This document shows positions 36,295 through 45,641 of a DNA stretch of 64,000 nt, in pieces; the first letter of the stretch is position 1, and every line of letters begins with the position of its first letter. A program made the translations under genes and the position numbers. The notes beneath the pieces were generated by a model. That model was not told where the DNA came from. It did no database searches and worked only from the letters and a program-made list of their open reading frames with translations. Source of the stretch: Corynebacterium coyleae (GTDB taxonomy: Bacteria > Actinomycetota > Actinomycetes > Mycobacteriales > Mycobacteriaceae); NCBI RefSeq assembly GCF_030408635.1, contig NZ_CP047198.1, positions 1,488,001-1,552,000 on the forward strand, given 5' to 3'.

Positions 36295-37044
36295 AGCACA
36301 GCAATCAGCAACGACCTCGCCGCAATCGGCTTGAACTTTGAGAAGTGGCAGGACGCTGTGGAAGCCGCCATTGCCACCGACCGTCTCGCAGTCACTGGTG
36401 AAGTGCGCGGCGGCCAGCTGATCCAATACGCCGACCCCTCAGGCGCCCAGCTCAACATTTTGGCAGTTGAGCCGTTCGCTACCTTTGCAGGATTCGATTC
36501 CGTGACCCGCACCTACGCGCACGTCACCCCAATCAACGACGTAGTTGCGCTCGCCGATGTGGTGGACCCACGCGGCAACGCGATGGCATCCCTGACCGTG
36601 AATCTTGCCCAGGGGCCGCTGCTTGTCGACGAGCCCACGCTCCAATGGCAAGAACTCTCCGTGACCGCACTCGCGCTGACAACGGAGCGCTACACCTCAA
36701 CCGATGCCTACCTGGCCCTGCACCCGGGAGCGGTGGTTGGCACGGTAACCTCCCCGGGCGCCGAAGCAGTCGCATCCGGTGCCGCCGCTACCCCGGACGC
36801 ACGCGCCGAATTCTCCGGCCGCGTACTGGATGCGGAATACCGCACCTCCGAACTGACCGGCCAGCGCTTCATCCACGTCTCCGTCGACGCCGCGTTCCCG
36901 TTCGACGTATGCCTGCCCGACGGCGACCTGCCGTCCCGCGACTCCGTCATCGCAGGCACCGCAGTGATGGCCGGCTCCATCCCCACTCGGACCGGTGGCG
37001 GCTGCGGCGGTTGCGGCGGATCCTGCGGTTGCGGCGGCCATTAA
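36292..37044 (+). CDS. Hypothetical protein with Cys/Gly-rich C-terminal tail
   Basis: A 250-residue cytoplasmic protein (no signal peptide or membrane segment) that I do not recognise by function. The N-terminal 220 residues are Ala-rich mixed alpha/beta with a repeated strand pattern (QLNILAVEPFATFAGFD, FPFDVCLPDGDLPSRDSVIA). The last 17 residues hold five cysteines in a GGGCGGCGGSCGCGGH pattern, which looks like a metal-binding tail (zinc, iron or copper). The ATG at 36292 fits a leaderless transcript. A small membrane protein follows 18 bases later. It is divergent from hflX. Confidence 0.8.
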   Translation: MSTAISNDLAAIGLNFEKWQDAVEAAIATDRLAVTGEVRGGQLIQYADPSGAQLNILAVEPFATFAGFDSVTRTYAHVTPINDVVALADVVDPRGNAMASLTVNLAQGPLLVDEPTLQWQELSVTALALTTERYTSTDAYLALHPGAVVGTVTSPGAEAVASGAAATPDARAEFSGRVLDAEYRTSELTGQRFIHVSVDAAFPFDVCLPDGDLPSRDSVIAGTAVMAGSIPTRTGGGCGGCGGSCGCGGH

Positions 37045-37062
37045 TCCCGTAGGGCTTGAACC

Positions 37063-37578
37063 ATGAGTTCACCGGACAAAGACCTCTCACGAGCACTACT
37101 CGGCGCGCTCGTACTCGCCGCCTCAGTAGTGCTTGTCTTGACGTTGAAACTACCCGGTCTGCTCGTGTCTGCCCTACTGATTGTTTGTGCATTCTTCATC
37201 AGCCGACATCTGCAGCCTGACCCCGAAGTGGCAGCAATGCGCTCGTCACTGCAGTACGCGCGCGACGACATCCTCGAAATTCTCGACGCATACGAGAAGC
37301 TCCAAAACGGCGCATCAGCCGCCGACATTGCAGATCGCACGCTGCACTACCCCGCCCTGGCAAACCCAGATAACTCAGTCCCCCAGATCAACGAATTTCT
37401 GCTCCGGGCCTCCTCCGCGCGTCGCTTCATCGAGCGCGTTGACGGTTATCTCGAATCCCCCGGCACCGACAAAACCCAGTTGGAACGCATCTTGATGGTC
37501 GCCGACGAGCGTGCCTTCGAACTCCAGGAGGCCTGGGACGACGCACGCCGGGCCGCAAAAGAGATCGGCCCGGCGTAA
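37063..37578 (+). CDS. Hypothetical two-helix membrane protein
   Basis: A 171-residue protein with a short basic N-terminus and two adjacent membrane segments at about residues 11-28 (LLGALVLAASVVLVLTL) and 31-47 (LLVSALLIVCAFFIS). A cytoplasmic helical domain of about 120 residues follows (SLQYARDDILEILDAYEKLQ near 63-82, probably coiled coil). The family is not recognised. It starts 18 bases after the Cys-tailed gene and is probably co-transcribed with it. It ends four bases from convergent dapF. Confidence 0.8.
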   Translation: MSSPDKDLSRALLGALVLAASVVLVLTLKLPGLLVSALLIVCAFFISRHLQPDPEVAAMRSSLQYARDDILEILDAYEKLQNGASAADIADRTLHYPALANPDNSVPQINEFLLRASSARRFIERVDGYLESPGTDKTQLERILMVADERAFELQEAWDDARRAAKEIGPA

Positions 37579-37582
37579 CGGT

Positions 37583-38383
37583 TTAAAGTTCGCGGGCCAG
37601 CTCTCCACGGAACACGATGGTGGCCGGGCCGGTCATGGTGGCTACACCGTCGTTGAGCTCGACTTTGACGGCACCACCGGGGACGTTGATGGTGACGGCA
37701 CCGTTTTCAATTCCGGCATCTGCAAGCACTGCCTGCGCTGCAGCAACCGTGCCGGTCCCACAGGAGCGGGTCTCCCCGACGCCGCGCTCCCAGACACGCA
37801 TGTGGGCCTCGCCGTCGCGAAGTTCGGTGAGCACCTCGACGTTGACGCCTTCAGGGAAGAACTCGGAGTCGAAGGTCGGGGCGACAAAGTTCATCTCCGC
37901 AAGCCCTTCAGGTGTCAGCCCCGGGATCACGCAGGCGAGGTGCGGATTGCCCACGTCCACGCCGATGCCAGCAAACTGGTTCTCCCCCATCGTCGCGGTG
38001 GATACACCGGTGACTTCCACCGGGCCCATGCCGACGGAGACGACGGCATCGGCCTCATCAGCTTCGAGCACCCGGATGTGCTTCACCCCGGCGCGGGTGT
38101 CCACGTCGAACTCGCGGGCATCTTCAAGCCCCTCGGCGACGAGCACATGGGAGAAGGCACGGATGCCGTTGCCACACATCTCGGCGATGGAGCCGTCGGC
38201 GTTGCGATAGTCCATGAACCACATACCGTCACGTCGGACGACACGCAGCAGGCCGTCACCGCCGACGCCGGCTCGGCGGTCGCACAGGAAGGCGACCTGC
38301 TCAGGGGTGATGTCGAGTTGGTCGTCGACGTCGATCAGGACGACGAAATCGTTTTCGGTGGCATGTGCTTTCAGGAACTTCAC
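37583..38383 (-). CDS. dapF: Diaminopimelate epimerase
   Basis: Converts LL- to meso-diaminopimelate for lysine and peptidoglycan synthesis. The GTG at 38383 overlaps the miaA stop by four bases and gives 266 residues. The two catalytic cysteines are visible in MCGNGIRAF (near 82) and [10 protein letters not shown] (near 217). [14 protein letters not shown] replaces the usual GxGNDF start, with the NDF retained. The miaA-dapF order is conserved across actinobacteria. Confidence 0.95.
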   Translation of the reverse strand: MKFLKAHATENDFVVLIDVDDQLDITPEQVAFLCDRRAGVGGDGLLRVVRRDGMWFMDYRNADGSIAEMCGNGIRAFSHVLVAEGLEDAREFDVDTRAGVKHIRVLEADEADAVVSVGMGPVEVTGVSTATMGENQFAGIGVDVGNPHLACVIPGLTPEGLAEMNFVAPTFDSEFFPEGVNVEVLTELRDGEAHMRVWERGVGETRSCGTGTVAAAQAVLADAGIENGAVTINVPGGAVKVELNDGVATMTGPATIVFRGELAREL

Positions 38384-39279
38384 GCCAGCGAGTCTAACGC
38401 GAGATCCACCACGCTCGAATCGGCAGCATCGAGCCATACCGTGCGCGGGTCGCGGTTGAACCACGAGCGTTGCCGGCGCACGTAGCGGCGGGTCCCGGTG
38501 ATGGTCTGTTCGAGTGCTTCTTCTTCGGTGAGTTCTCCGTCGAACATGGCGAGAACCTGCGCGTAGCCGATGGCGCGACCGGCGGTGGAATTGCGGACGA
38601 GGCCGTCTGTGACCAGGGCGCGGGTTTCATCGATAAACCCTTGTTCGAACATCATGCGGGTGCGCAGCTCGATGCGGGGGTTGAGCCACTCGGCGTTCGT
38701 GCGCAGGCCAAGGATGCGCGTACCCCAACGTGGAGGTGCATTCTTCGGCGGTTGGGAAGCCTTGAACGGTTTGCCGGTCAATTCGATGACTTCAAGGGCG
38801 CGCACGGTGCGGCGCGGGTCTTTGTCCTCGATGATGCTGGCTGCTTCCGGATCGACCTCGGCGAGTTCGGCGTGCAGCGCGTCGACGCCGATCTCCCCCA
38901 GACGCGCCTCGTAGCGGGCGCGCACGGTGGGGTCGGTGGGTGGGAAGGACCAGGCGTCGATAAGCGACTGCACATACAGCATCGAACCGCCCACCAGCAC
39001 CGGCACCTTGCCACGCGCCATGATCTCCTCAACCGTGGCCACGGCAAGCGTCTGGTACTCCGCGACGGAGGCGGTCTTGGTCACATCCCAGATATCCAGC
39101 AGGTGGTGCGTGATGCCTTCGCGCTCCTCCACCGGCAACTTCGCGGTGCCGATGTCCATACCCCGGTAGAGCTGCATCGAATCCACGTTGACCACTTCCC
39201 CGCCGAACTCGTGCGCAAGCGCAATGCCAAGCGCGGACTTGCCGCTGGCGGTAGGACCTACAACTGCAATGGGGTTCAT
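38380..39279 (-). CDS. miaA: tRNA dimethylallyltransferase MiaA
   Basis: Adds the isopentenyl group to A37 of UNN-reading tRNAs; MiaB, encoded about 9 kb away, then thiomethylates the product. The ATG at 39279 overlaps the upstream stop (ATGA) and has GGAG five bases before it, giving 299 residues; a GTG three codons earlier is the alternative. The P-loop [11 protein letters not shown] is at residues 8-18 with [17 protein letters not shown] at 33-49. The conserved GYAQVL and [10 protein letters not shown] segments are near 245 and 277. Confidence 0.95.
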   Translation of the reverse strand: MNPIAVVGPTASGKSALGIALAHEFGGEVVNVDSMQLYRGMDIGTAKLPVEEREGITHHLLDIWDVTKTASVAEYQTLAVATVEEIMARGKVPVLVGGSMLYVQSLIDAWSFPPTDPTVRARYEARLGEIGVDALHAELAEVDPEAASIIEDKDPRRTVRALEVIELTGKPFKASQPPKNAPPRWGTRILGLRTNAEWLNPRIELRTRMMFEQGFIDETRALVTDGLVRNSTAGRAIGYAQVLAMFDGELTEEEALEQTITGTRRYVRRQRSWFNRDPRTVWLDAADSSVVDLALDSLA

Positions 39280-39842
39280 ACGCTCCACTCCGCTACATAC
39301 CGACCGACACCCAGCGTGTCATCAGCATCGATCAACCGCGCATCCTTGCGCTCAAGTGATGCGAGTTCACGCCACATTTCCGGTTCGAGCACCTGCGTAT
39401 CGACGAGCACAGCTTCACCACCGTCCAACCACCGCACAATGGCCTCGTGCGTCTCCGGCGCGCCGGGCACCAAGGCCAGCGGGGCGCGCGGAGTTAACCC
39501 CGCAGGCCCGTCGACGACGACAACGGTGATGGCGGCGGGGTCAGGGTCGTCAATGCGCGAACGTACCTCGCGAACCTCCGGGTCCCCCAGCGCAAACCTG
39601 GCAACCAGCTCACCTAAGTGGTTACCACCACGCACCGTGATGTCAGGGCCTCCCCAGGCACGAAACGAGCCAGTGTGCGCCGTGTACCACCGCTCATCGA
39701 GGCAGCAGACGATATCGATCGGGTGGCTACCTGCAGTTTCCGCCAACGCACGGGTGACGGCCAGGAGGCGCTGCGAGGCGTCGTCGTGAGGCGAGAGCGC
39801 CAACGCAGGCGATCCGGGGATGATCCAAAGGTTTGCTCGCAC
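39276..39842 (-). CDS. Class III extradiol dioxygenase-like (LigB/MEMO fold) protein
   Basis: Protein of about 188 residues between miaA and a DUF349 gene, the position of Rv2728c in M. tuberculosis, whose function is unknown. It begins [20 protein letters not shown] shortly after the start and has [20 protein letters not shown] in the middle. I recall similar proteins being annotated as class III extradiol dioxygenase subunit B-like, but I cannot verify a full metal-ligand set. Start uncertain: GTG at 39842 chosen, GTG at 39863 possible; a longer frame upstream is antisense to the DUF349 gene. Its stop overlaps the miaA ATG. Confidence 0.72.
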   Translation of the reverse strand: MRANLWIIPGSPALALSPHDDASQRLLAVTRALAETAGSHPIDIVCCLDERWYTAHTGSFRAWGGPDITVRGGNHLGELVARFALGDPEVREVRSRIDDPDPAAITVVVVDGPAGLTPRAPLALVPGAPETHEAIVRWLDGGEAVLVDTQVLEPEMWRELASLERKDARLIDADDTLGVGRYVAEWSV

Positions 39843-39972
39843 CCGCCCAACCCTACCTAGCACCCCAATTCGCCCCGCAGTGGTGTGTGTGGCTGTACGA
39901 TCGCTTGCATTGCGCAAAGGCAGCCGCGACGCGCGGCACAGTGCGGCCCATGCCGCGGAAAGGACGACCACC

Positions 39973-41337
39973 ATGACCGAGTCGAACCCCACCAACACAC
40001 CAGGCAAGATCCCATCGCCTGCCGCCATGGCGAAGAAGGGCCCGAAGCCTCGGCCACGCCCGGCCGCGGCGCCTGCCGCCCCGTCAGTGACACCGGCGCC
40101 TGTTCCGGCGCGTACGCCGTCGGATCCGTCGAAGTTTGGCCGTGTTGATGCCGAGGGCAACGTCTTCCTCACCCGCGGCGGCACTGAACGCCAGATCGCG
40201 TCCTGGCAGGCAGGTACGCCCGAGGAAGGCCTCGCACACTACGGGCAGCGTTACGACGACCTGGTTACCGAAGTCGAACTCATCGAGACCCGCCTGCGCG
40301 CTCACCCGGAAGACGCCGATGCGATCCGCAAATCCGCAGAGGCACTCAAGGCATCGCTTGACGGCGCCGCAGTGATCGGCGACCTCGACGCCGTCGAAGC
40401 CCGCCTCGATGCTGCCATCGCCGCATCCGCCGATGCGCGTGAGCAGGCCAAGGAGCAGAAGGCGGAGCGACGTAAGGCAGCGATCGCCCGCAAGGAAGCC
40501 CTCGCCGCCGAAGCCGAAGACCTGGCGGAAAACTCCACCGAATGGAAGCGCGCCGGCGACCGCATCCGCGACATCCTCGAGGAGTGGCGTGGCATCCGTG
40601 GCATCGACCGCGCAACCGATGACGAACTGTGGAAGCGCTACTCCCGCGCCCGCGACAGCTTCAACCGTCGCCGCGGCGCCCACTTCGCCGAGTTGGACCG
40701 CAACCGCGCCCAAGCCAAGAAGGTCAAGGAAGAACTCGTCGACCGCGCCGAAGCGCTCAAGGACTCCACGGATTGGGGCAACACCGCCCGCGCCTACCGC
40801 GACCTGATGACGGAATGGAAGGCCGCCGGCCGCGCCCCACGCGAGGTAGACGACAAGCTCTGGGAGCGCTTCCGCGCCGCCCAGGACCACTTCTTCGAAG
40901 CCCGCAACGCCGTCAACGCGGAACGCGACCGCGAATTCGAGGCCAACGCAGAAGCCAAGGATGCGCTGATCGCCGAATACGACGCGCAGATCGACCCGGC
41001 TAAGGGCCTCGGCGCCGCGAAGGCGAAACTGCGCGAACTGCAGGACAAGTGGGACGAGATTGGCTTCGTTCCCCGTGGCCGCGTCCGCGAGTACGAGAAC
41101 AGGATCGCCCGCATCGAGCAGCGAGTTTCCGACGCCGAAGACTCCCGCTGGCGCAAAACCAACCCTGCCCAGCAGGACAAGGTCAACCAGTTCCAGGTCA
41201 AAGCCGACGACTTTGAGCGCCAAGCCCAAGAGGCCGAGGCTAAAGGCAACGCCGCAAAGGCAGCAACGCTGCGTGAGCAGGCGAAGCAGTGGCAGGAATT
41301 CGCCGACGTTGCCGCGAAGGCTGTGAACGAGGGCTAG
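39973..41337 (+). CDS. DUF349 domain-containing protein
   Basis: A 454-residue, highly charged helical protein. The ATG at 39973 (GGAAAGGA upstream) starts a Pro/Ala/Lys-rich disordered stretch (residues 1-50). FLTRGGTERQIASWQAGTPE near 62 follows, then a long coiled coil, then repeated DUF349 units of about 70 residues each recognisable by DWGNTARAYRDLMTEWKAAG and ELQDKWDEIGFVPRG. DUF349 proteins are widespread in actinobacteria; no biochemical role is established. The GNAT gene overlaps its stop codon by one base, so the pair is translationally linked. Confidence 0.88.
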   Translation: MTESNPTNTPGKIPSPAAMAKKGPKPRPRPAAAPAAPSVTPAPVPARTPSDPSKFGRVDAEGNVFLTRGGTERQIASWQAGTPEEGLAHYGQRYDDLVTEVELIETRLRAHPEDADAIRKSAEALKASLDGAAVIGDLDAVEARLDAAIAASADAREQAKEQKAERRKAAIARKEALAAEAEDLAENSTEWKRAGDRIRDILEEWRGIRGIDRATDDELWKRYSRARDSFNRRRGAHFAELDRNRAQAKKVKEELVDRAEALKDSTDWGNTARAYRDLMTEWKAAGRAPREVDDKLWERFRAAQDHFFEARNAVNAERDREFEANAEAKDALIAEYDAQIDPAKGLGAAKAKLRELQDKWDEIGFVPRGRVREYENRIARIEQRVSDAEDSRWRKTNPAQQDKVNQFQVKADDFERQAQEAEAKGNAAKAATLREQAKQWQEFADVAAKAVNEG

Positions 41338-42404
41338 TGCTCACACCACAGCAGTACGTCCCCCGGCCCAACTCATCGGAGGCAGTGGTCGGGGGTTACG
41401 CATTTTCCGCAACGCTCGCCATCCAAGACATCACCGGTCTTGCCACCTCTGGGGTGTCCGCATCGCACATTGCGAAGCGTCTCGAGCCGTCCGCCGAATC
41501 CGAAGCAATCCTTTTCGCGCTCACCTCCCAACAGGCGCCTCGCCCGGTGACGGATTTGGGCTACCGCGAGCTTTTCGACGACGACCTCGACCACACCGAC
41601 GCCTGGCTCTTCATCTCCCTGCCCCTGCTCGAAGACCGTCGCGTGATCGAAGCGAACTTCACCTTCGACGCCGAGATCGCGCCCCTGCCCGGCGAAGATG
41701 AGCCGTCCGAGCCGTGGGCTGCAGCACTGTCGCTTCTCGACGACCTCTCCACCCGCCTCGAACGTCCCATCCGCCAACTCTGGGTCACACACCTGCCCGA
41801 CGCTCCGGCATCCCCCGCGTTGACCGAAGCCGGCTACACGGCGGCCTTCCGAGAAGACCAGGCCACGTTCGAGATCACCGCACTGGAAGCGCTGCCCGAT
41901 TCTGGGGCCGCCGAGTTTGCAGTCATCGAAGGCCCGGGATTCTTCTCCAAACGCAAAGCAGGCGCCGACGAGGTAGAGCAGTTCTCCCGTCTGCTCACCG
42001 CGGCATCGCGCGACTACCCTCGCGGCGACCTGGTGATGGACACCATCAACTGGGACCTTGAGCGCATCCGCGACGCCGGCGCGAGGCTGCAAGACCGAGG
42101 CGGCTCGCAACTGACCGGACTGGCCTACGTCGACGGCGTCATCGTCGGGCTCTGCGAAGTCGTGCGCTTCCACGCCGACGACCCGAAGGTCTGCGAACTC
42201 GGCCTTGTCTACGTCCTGCCAGAGCACCGTGGCCGTGGCATCGGCAAATCCCTGCTGCGCGCGTCGCTGACCCGCGCCAAAGAGATCTGGGAAGACTTGG
42301 AGACGGTGTACTGCTCCTACCCCGCCGACTCGCCCACGGCGAAGGCCATCATGCGCGGGCTTGACGCCAAGGTGGTTTCGTCCACCACCGCGTGGCAGGT
42401 TTAG
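41337..42404 (+). CDS. GNAT-family N-acetyltransferase
   Basis: A 355-residue protein starting at a GTG that shares its first base with the DUF349 stop codon (TAGTG). The C-terminal third is a GNAT domain, with the acetyl-CoA pyrophosphate loop PEHRGRGIGKSLLRASL (about residues 294-310). The N-terminal two thirds form a degenerate second GNAT-like fold, similar in layout to tandem-GNAT proteins such as mycothiol synthase, but it lacks a clear CoA loop. The substrate is unknown. After the stop lies a gap with duplicated CGATATCGGC motifs. Confidence 0.82.
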   Translation: MLTPQQYVPRPNSSEAVVGGYAFSATLAIQDITGLATSGVSASHIAKRLEPSAESEAILFALTSQQAPRPVTDLGYRELFDDDLDHTDAWLFISLPLLEDRRVIEANFTFDAEIAPLPGEDEPSEPWAAALSLLDDLSTRLERPIRQLWVTHLPDAPASPALTEAGYTAAFREDQATFEITALEALPDSGAAEFAVIEGPGFFSKRKAGADEVEQFSRLLTAASRDYPRGDLVMDTINWDLERIRDAGARLQDRGGSQLTGLAYVDGVIVGLCEVVRFHADDPKVCELGLVYVLPEHRGRGIGKSLLRASLTRAKEIWEDLETVYCSYPADSPTAKAIMRGLDAKVVSSTTAWQV

Positions 42405-42433
42405 CGGTAGGCAACGCGCACACCTCGTAAATA

Positions 42434-42521
42434 CCGATATCGGCGTTTACAGGGTGAGCTGTCACAAAAGCCCAGGTCGCGGATCGGTGGTCACGCTACA
42501 TGACGATATCGGCTTTTGCGG
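42434..42521. repeat. Intergenic duplicated CGATATCGGC motif
   Basis: CGATATCGGC occurs at 42435-42444 and again at 42504-42513, each followed by a TTT-containing tract and GGG, 69 bases apart. The first is part of the palindrome CCGATATCGG. The 144-base gap between the convergent GNAT and membrane-protein genes holds nothing else that I recognise. Confidence 0.6.
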
Positions 42522-42548
42522 GCTTGGGACCCCCCGAGCTTGTACCTG

Positions 42549-43172
42549 TTAGTCCAACGTCTTGCGGTGTCGCTCTGCTGCGCGGGCACGGCGGTCGTCG
42601 ATAAGCAAAGGGTTTTCCTGCTCCCTTGTCGCCGCGCGCTGTGCGAGCGCCACCTCATCCTTGTCTTGCGCTTCGGCGCGCTGCTTCGCGACGGCCACCT
42701 GCTCCTCGTTGCGCGACAGAATCAGCAGGAACACCGTAAACACCACGATCACTACCGCGAGCAGGACCAGGTAGTAGCCGGGACCACGACTAATGCCGGA
42801 GGCGTTGGAGTTGCGCAGCCAGATGCCAAGCACGGAGTAAACCAGCGAGACGGTGGTGACCATCCACGCGGGAACCGCGAGTGCGAAGCGTTGCGTGACC
42901 ACGGCAAGTGTGGTCAGGACACCCACGCCGATAAGCGAGATCCACGCGAAGACGTACTCCGTGAACGCGGTTTGAGCGTCCTTCGCCGCGTCAGTTACGG
43001 CGAGCGCCTGCCACAGCGATGCCCCGCCGACGAACGGCAGGAACAGCGCCACCACGTAGATGGCCACCGCGGCGGCGAGCACCCAGCGCTTTACGCCCAT
43101 GTCCACGGTGGATGCGGCTTTCTTCTCCGCGCGGGCAAGGGATTCGGTATTGGGCTGCGTCATGACAGTCAC
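42549..43172 (-). CDS. Conserved actinobacterial membrane protein (Rv2732c-like)
   Basis: A 207-residue protein with four membrane segments at about residues 30-48, 75-93, 102-119 and 135-155, and a long charged C-terminal cytoplasmic tail (about 160-207) that looks helical (AKQRAEAQDKDEVALAQRA). It is the positional equivalent of Rv2732c, near miaB in mycobacteria; no function is known. The GTG at 43172 is preceded by AGGGG at good spacing, and an ATG three codons later at 43163 is the alternative. Confidence 0.8.
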   Translation of the reverse strand: MTVMTQPNTESLARAEKKAASTVDMGVKRWVLAAAVAIYVVALFLPFVGGASLWQALAVTDAAKDAQTAFTEYVFAWISLIGVGVLTTLAVVTQRFALAVPAWMVTTVSLVYSVLGIWLRNSNASGISRGPGYYLVLLAVVIVVFTVFLLILSRNEEQVAVAKQRAEAQDKDEVALAQRAATREQENPLLIDDRRARAAERHRKTLD

Positions 43173-43204
43173 TGTAGCCCCTAGTACCTGCTATTGATTA
43201 TCCG

Positions 43205-45640
43205 CTACTGCGCGAGCGCCGCAGCCGGCGGAATAGCCGCGGCTCGGCGCGCCGGTAGCACTGCTCCAATCGCCGAAGCTGCGAGCAAGCCCACCACCAG
43301 TGCGGCGAGCGAAGCCCACGGGATCGCTGTCACAACATGGAGCTTCTCGCCTCCTAGTAGCGCATTCGCCCCAGTAACGCCGAAGAGCACTCCGAATACC
43401 ACGCCAATGAGTCCAGCAGCGAGAGCGAGCAGCAATGTCTCAGTCAGAACCATCCCTGTAATTTGGGTGCGCCGGGCTCCAAGGGCACGAAGCAGACCTA
43501 TTTCTCGATAGCGCTCGGTAACTGAAAGCGCAACGGTGTTGGATAGTCCCACTACTGCAATGACCAGCGCTACAGCGAGAAACGCGAGTCCGAGCGCAAC
43601 GAATCGTGTGAGTTCCGCATCCGCCTCGAGGCGTTGGACGGCCGGGCTGTTCAGCGTTGCCACACCGGGTAGCTCGCCAATCGCATCCGCCGCGTCAAGT
43701 GGGTCAGCTCCGGGCACCACCTTCACCCACACGCTGGGTGTAGACACCGCGAATCGTGCAAGATCCGATTGGTGCACGATGCCCATCAGGGGCGCGCCTT
43801 CGATAACCGTGATATCGAAGGGGTGTGCATTGCCAGACTGACGGAGGGTGACGGTGACTAGCCCTGACCCCGCAGTGGTCTCCGGTGTGGGTGGCAAAAT
43901 GATCGTTCCTGGCTCGGGTTCAGGGATGATCGCGTCGCTGCGAAGCACGCTACCTAGCTGCGGGGTCCACGCTGCCACGGTCATCGGACCGTCACTATCC
44001 GGCGATGCAGCGAACTCCGCGTCAAGCACGACGTCTGACACGACGGCAGTATTTGCAACCTGGGGAAGCTGACTCACGCGGTTGCCTAGCTCCACAGGGT
44101 TGTCCGTGTCTCCGGCTGGAGTGACAATGATGTCGGTTGGTGTCGCAGCCTCGACAATTTCGCCCATCGTGGCCTGGGCCGTAGTGCTTCCGGAGAGCAA
44201 CGCTGCCATTAATGTCGCCCCTAGCCACACTGCCGCTGCGGTGGCGTCAGATCGCCCGGGGTGGCGCCGCAGCTGCTCGCTGGCAAGCTCCGCGTGCGCT
44301 CCCCCTCGAGCAATTGCTATCCGGCTGAAACCCAGTGCCGTGCTCGTAAAGATTTGCGCTCCAGGGATCAACAAGCCGGCACATGCGAGGAGCACTCCTG
44401 TGATCACCAGGGCCAGCGACTGAGTGGCCCCGCCGGTGACGGTCACAGCTATCCCGGTGAAGACGAGCAGCACCGCCAACACCGTGCGCGCACCACCCCC
44501 ACCACGAGAACCGCCAGGTGTCCGGACTGCTGGCTCCGTCCGACGAAGGGCTTCGACTGGCGCGACACGAGTTGCCCGTCGAGCCGGCCTTACAGACGAC
44601 AAAAGGCTAGGAAGAACTCCAGCAGCCAATCCAAGCGCGATCAGCCGCATCCAGAATCCCGCATCTGTTGACGCGGCAGGCATCCCCTTCAGCGCCAAAA
44701 CTCCGGCAACCACGCCAAGTGCGATTCCGCCCGCCGAACCAAGTGCGCCGGCGACAGCGGCGTGGGCAATTACCGACGTAAACACCTGGCGTCGCAAAGC
44801 ACCTATGCTCCGCAGTAGCGCAATCTCCCTCGTACGGCGTGCAAGCTGAAGTCTGTAGTTGTTACCCACCACCACGAGCGCAGCAAGTAAGGCGACAGCG
44901 GTAAGCAGACGCAGCGCGAGCATTACAGTTTGTGTGCCAGCTTCGTACTTCGACGCGTTCGCAGCAACGTATTCGCTGCTGCTCTCGACTCGCGCGGTAG
45001 TGCCAAATTGAGCAACTTTCTCGGCAACCTGTGCCCGAACATCGTCGACGCTGCCGCTTACTTGAACAAATGCTGCGTTGCTTCCCGCGATCCCCAACAG
45101 CCGCTGAGCGGCACTGCGCGAACACAGAAGCGTGGGCAGGGACGGCTCCATCGTCGCGCCGGGTTCAGACTCCGCGGTGCCGACAACGACGATGGTTTCG
45201 GAACCGCTGCCGTTATTCTTGAGGTTGATCTCGGCGCCGGGCAGATAACGCATCGGCTTTCCTGGGGTTTCCACAATGACCGACTCTTTGTCACTGGTGG
45301 GCATACGCCCCGCAGTGAGGCGGAACAACGTGTCGTCGAGAAGCGACTGTACTTCGATGGCTGCGCCTATTTCATCGTCGACCACCGCGATACCGGCAGT
45401 CTGTTCTTCGACCTTCTCTACTCCTGGCACTGCCCTGATCCCCCCAATGAGATCTGCGGGTAATGCCGAGTCAGCACCGGTGAGGGTGACAATGAGGTCA
45501 GCGTCGCCGGTTGCGGTGCGCACGGCTCGCTCGAGATCTCCGCGTACACCCGCTTGGAGGAAAACGGTGAATGTCACGAGCGCTGTAGCAAACAGGACAG
45601 CGATTAAGTTCGCTGGCGAAGTGCGAGAGATACGGAGCAC
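43205..45640 (-). CDS. ABC transporter permease, FtsX/MacB-type, duplicated
   Basis: An 811-residue membrane subunit with two FtsX halves. A first helix at about 9-30 is followed by a large extracytoplasmic domain (about 35-235) and three helices (240-350). Two more helices (385-430), a second extracytoplasmic domain (about 470-670) and three C-terminal helices complete it. The FtsX phrases YREIGLLRALGARRTQI and TREIALLRSIGALRRQV appear before the last two helices of each half. This layout is found in lipoprotein, peptide and antibiotic efflux or mechanotransmission ABC systems. The ATPase gene ends one base before its GTG, and a two-component system is encoded divergently. Confidence 0.88.
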   Translation of the reverse strand: MLRISRTSPANLIAVLFATALVTFTVFLQAGVRGDLERAVRTATGDADLIVTLTGADSALPADLIGGIRAVPGVEKVEEQTAGIAVVDDEIGAAIEVQSLLDDTLFRLTAGRMPTSDKESVIVETPGKPMRYLPGAEINLKNNGSGSETIVVVGTAESEPGATMEPSLPTLLCSRSAAQRLLGIAGSNAAFVQVSGSVDDVRAQVAEKVAQFGTTARVESSSEYVAANASKYEAGTQTVMLALRLLTAVALLAALVVVGNNYRLQLARRTREIALLRSIGALRRQVFTSVIAHAAVAGALGSAGGIALGVVAGVLALKGMPAASTDAGFWMRLIALGLAAGVLPSLLSSVRPARRATRVAPVEALRRTEPAVRTPGGSRGGGGARTVLAVLLVFTGIAVTVTGGATQSLALVITGVLLACAGLLIPGAQIFTSTALGFSRIAIARGGAHAELASEQLRRHPGRSDATAAAVWLGATLMAALLSGSTTAQATMGEIVEAATPTDIIVTPAGDTDNPVELGNRVSQLPQVANTAVVSDVVLDAEFAASPDSDGPMTVAAWTPQLGSVLRSDAIIPEPEPGTIILPPTPETTAGSGLVTVTLRQSGNAHPFDITVIEGAPLMGIVHQSDLARFAVSTPSVWVKVVPGADPLDAADAIGELPGVATLNSPAVQRLEADAELTRFVALGLAFLAVALVIAVVGLSNTVALSVTERYREIGLLRALGARRTQITGMVLTETLLLALAAGLIGVVFGVLFGVTGANALLGGEKLHVVTAIPWASLAALVVGLLAASAIGAVLPARRAAAIPPAAALAQ

Positions 45641-45641
45641 G

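Noticed and set aside
42454-42465. GlxR (cAMP-CRP) site in the GNAT downstream gap
   Set aside because: GTGA and TCAC are present but only four bases apart, not the six needed, and the position is downstream of convergent genes.
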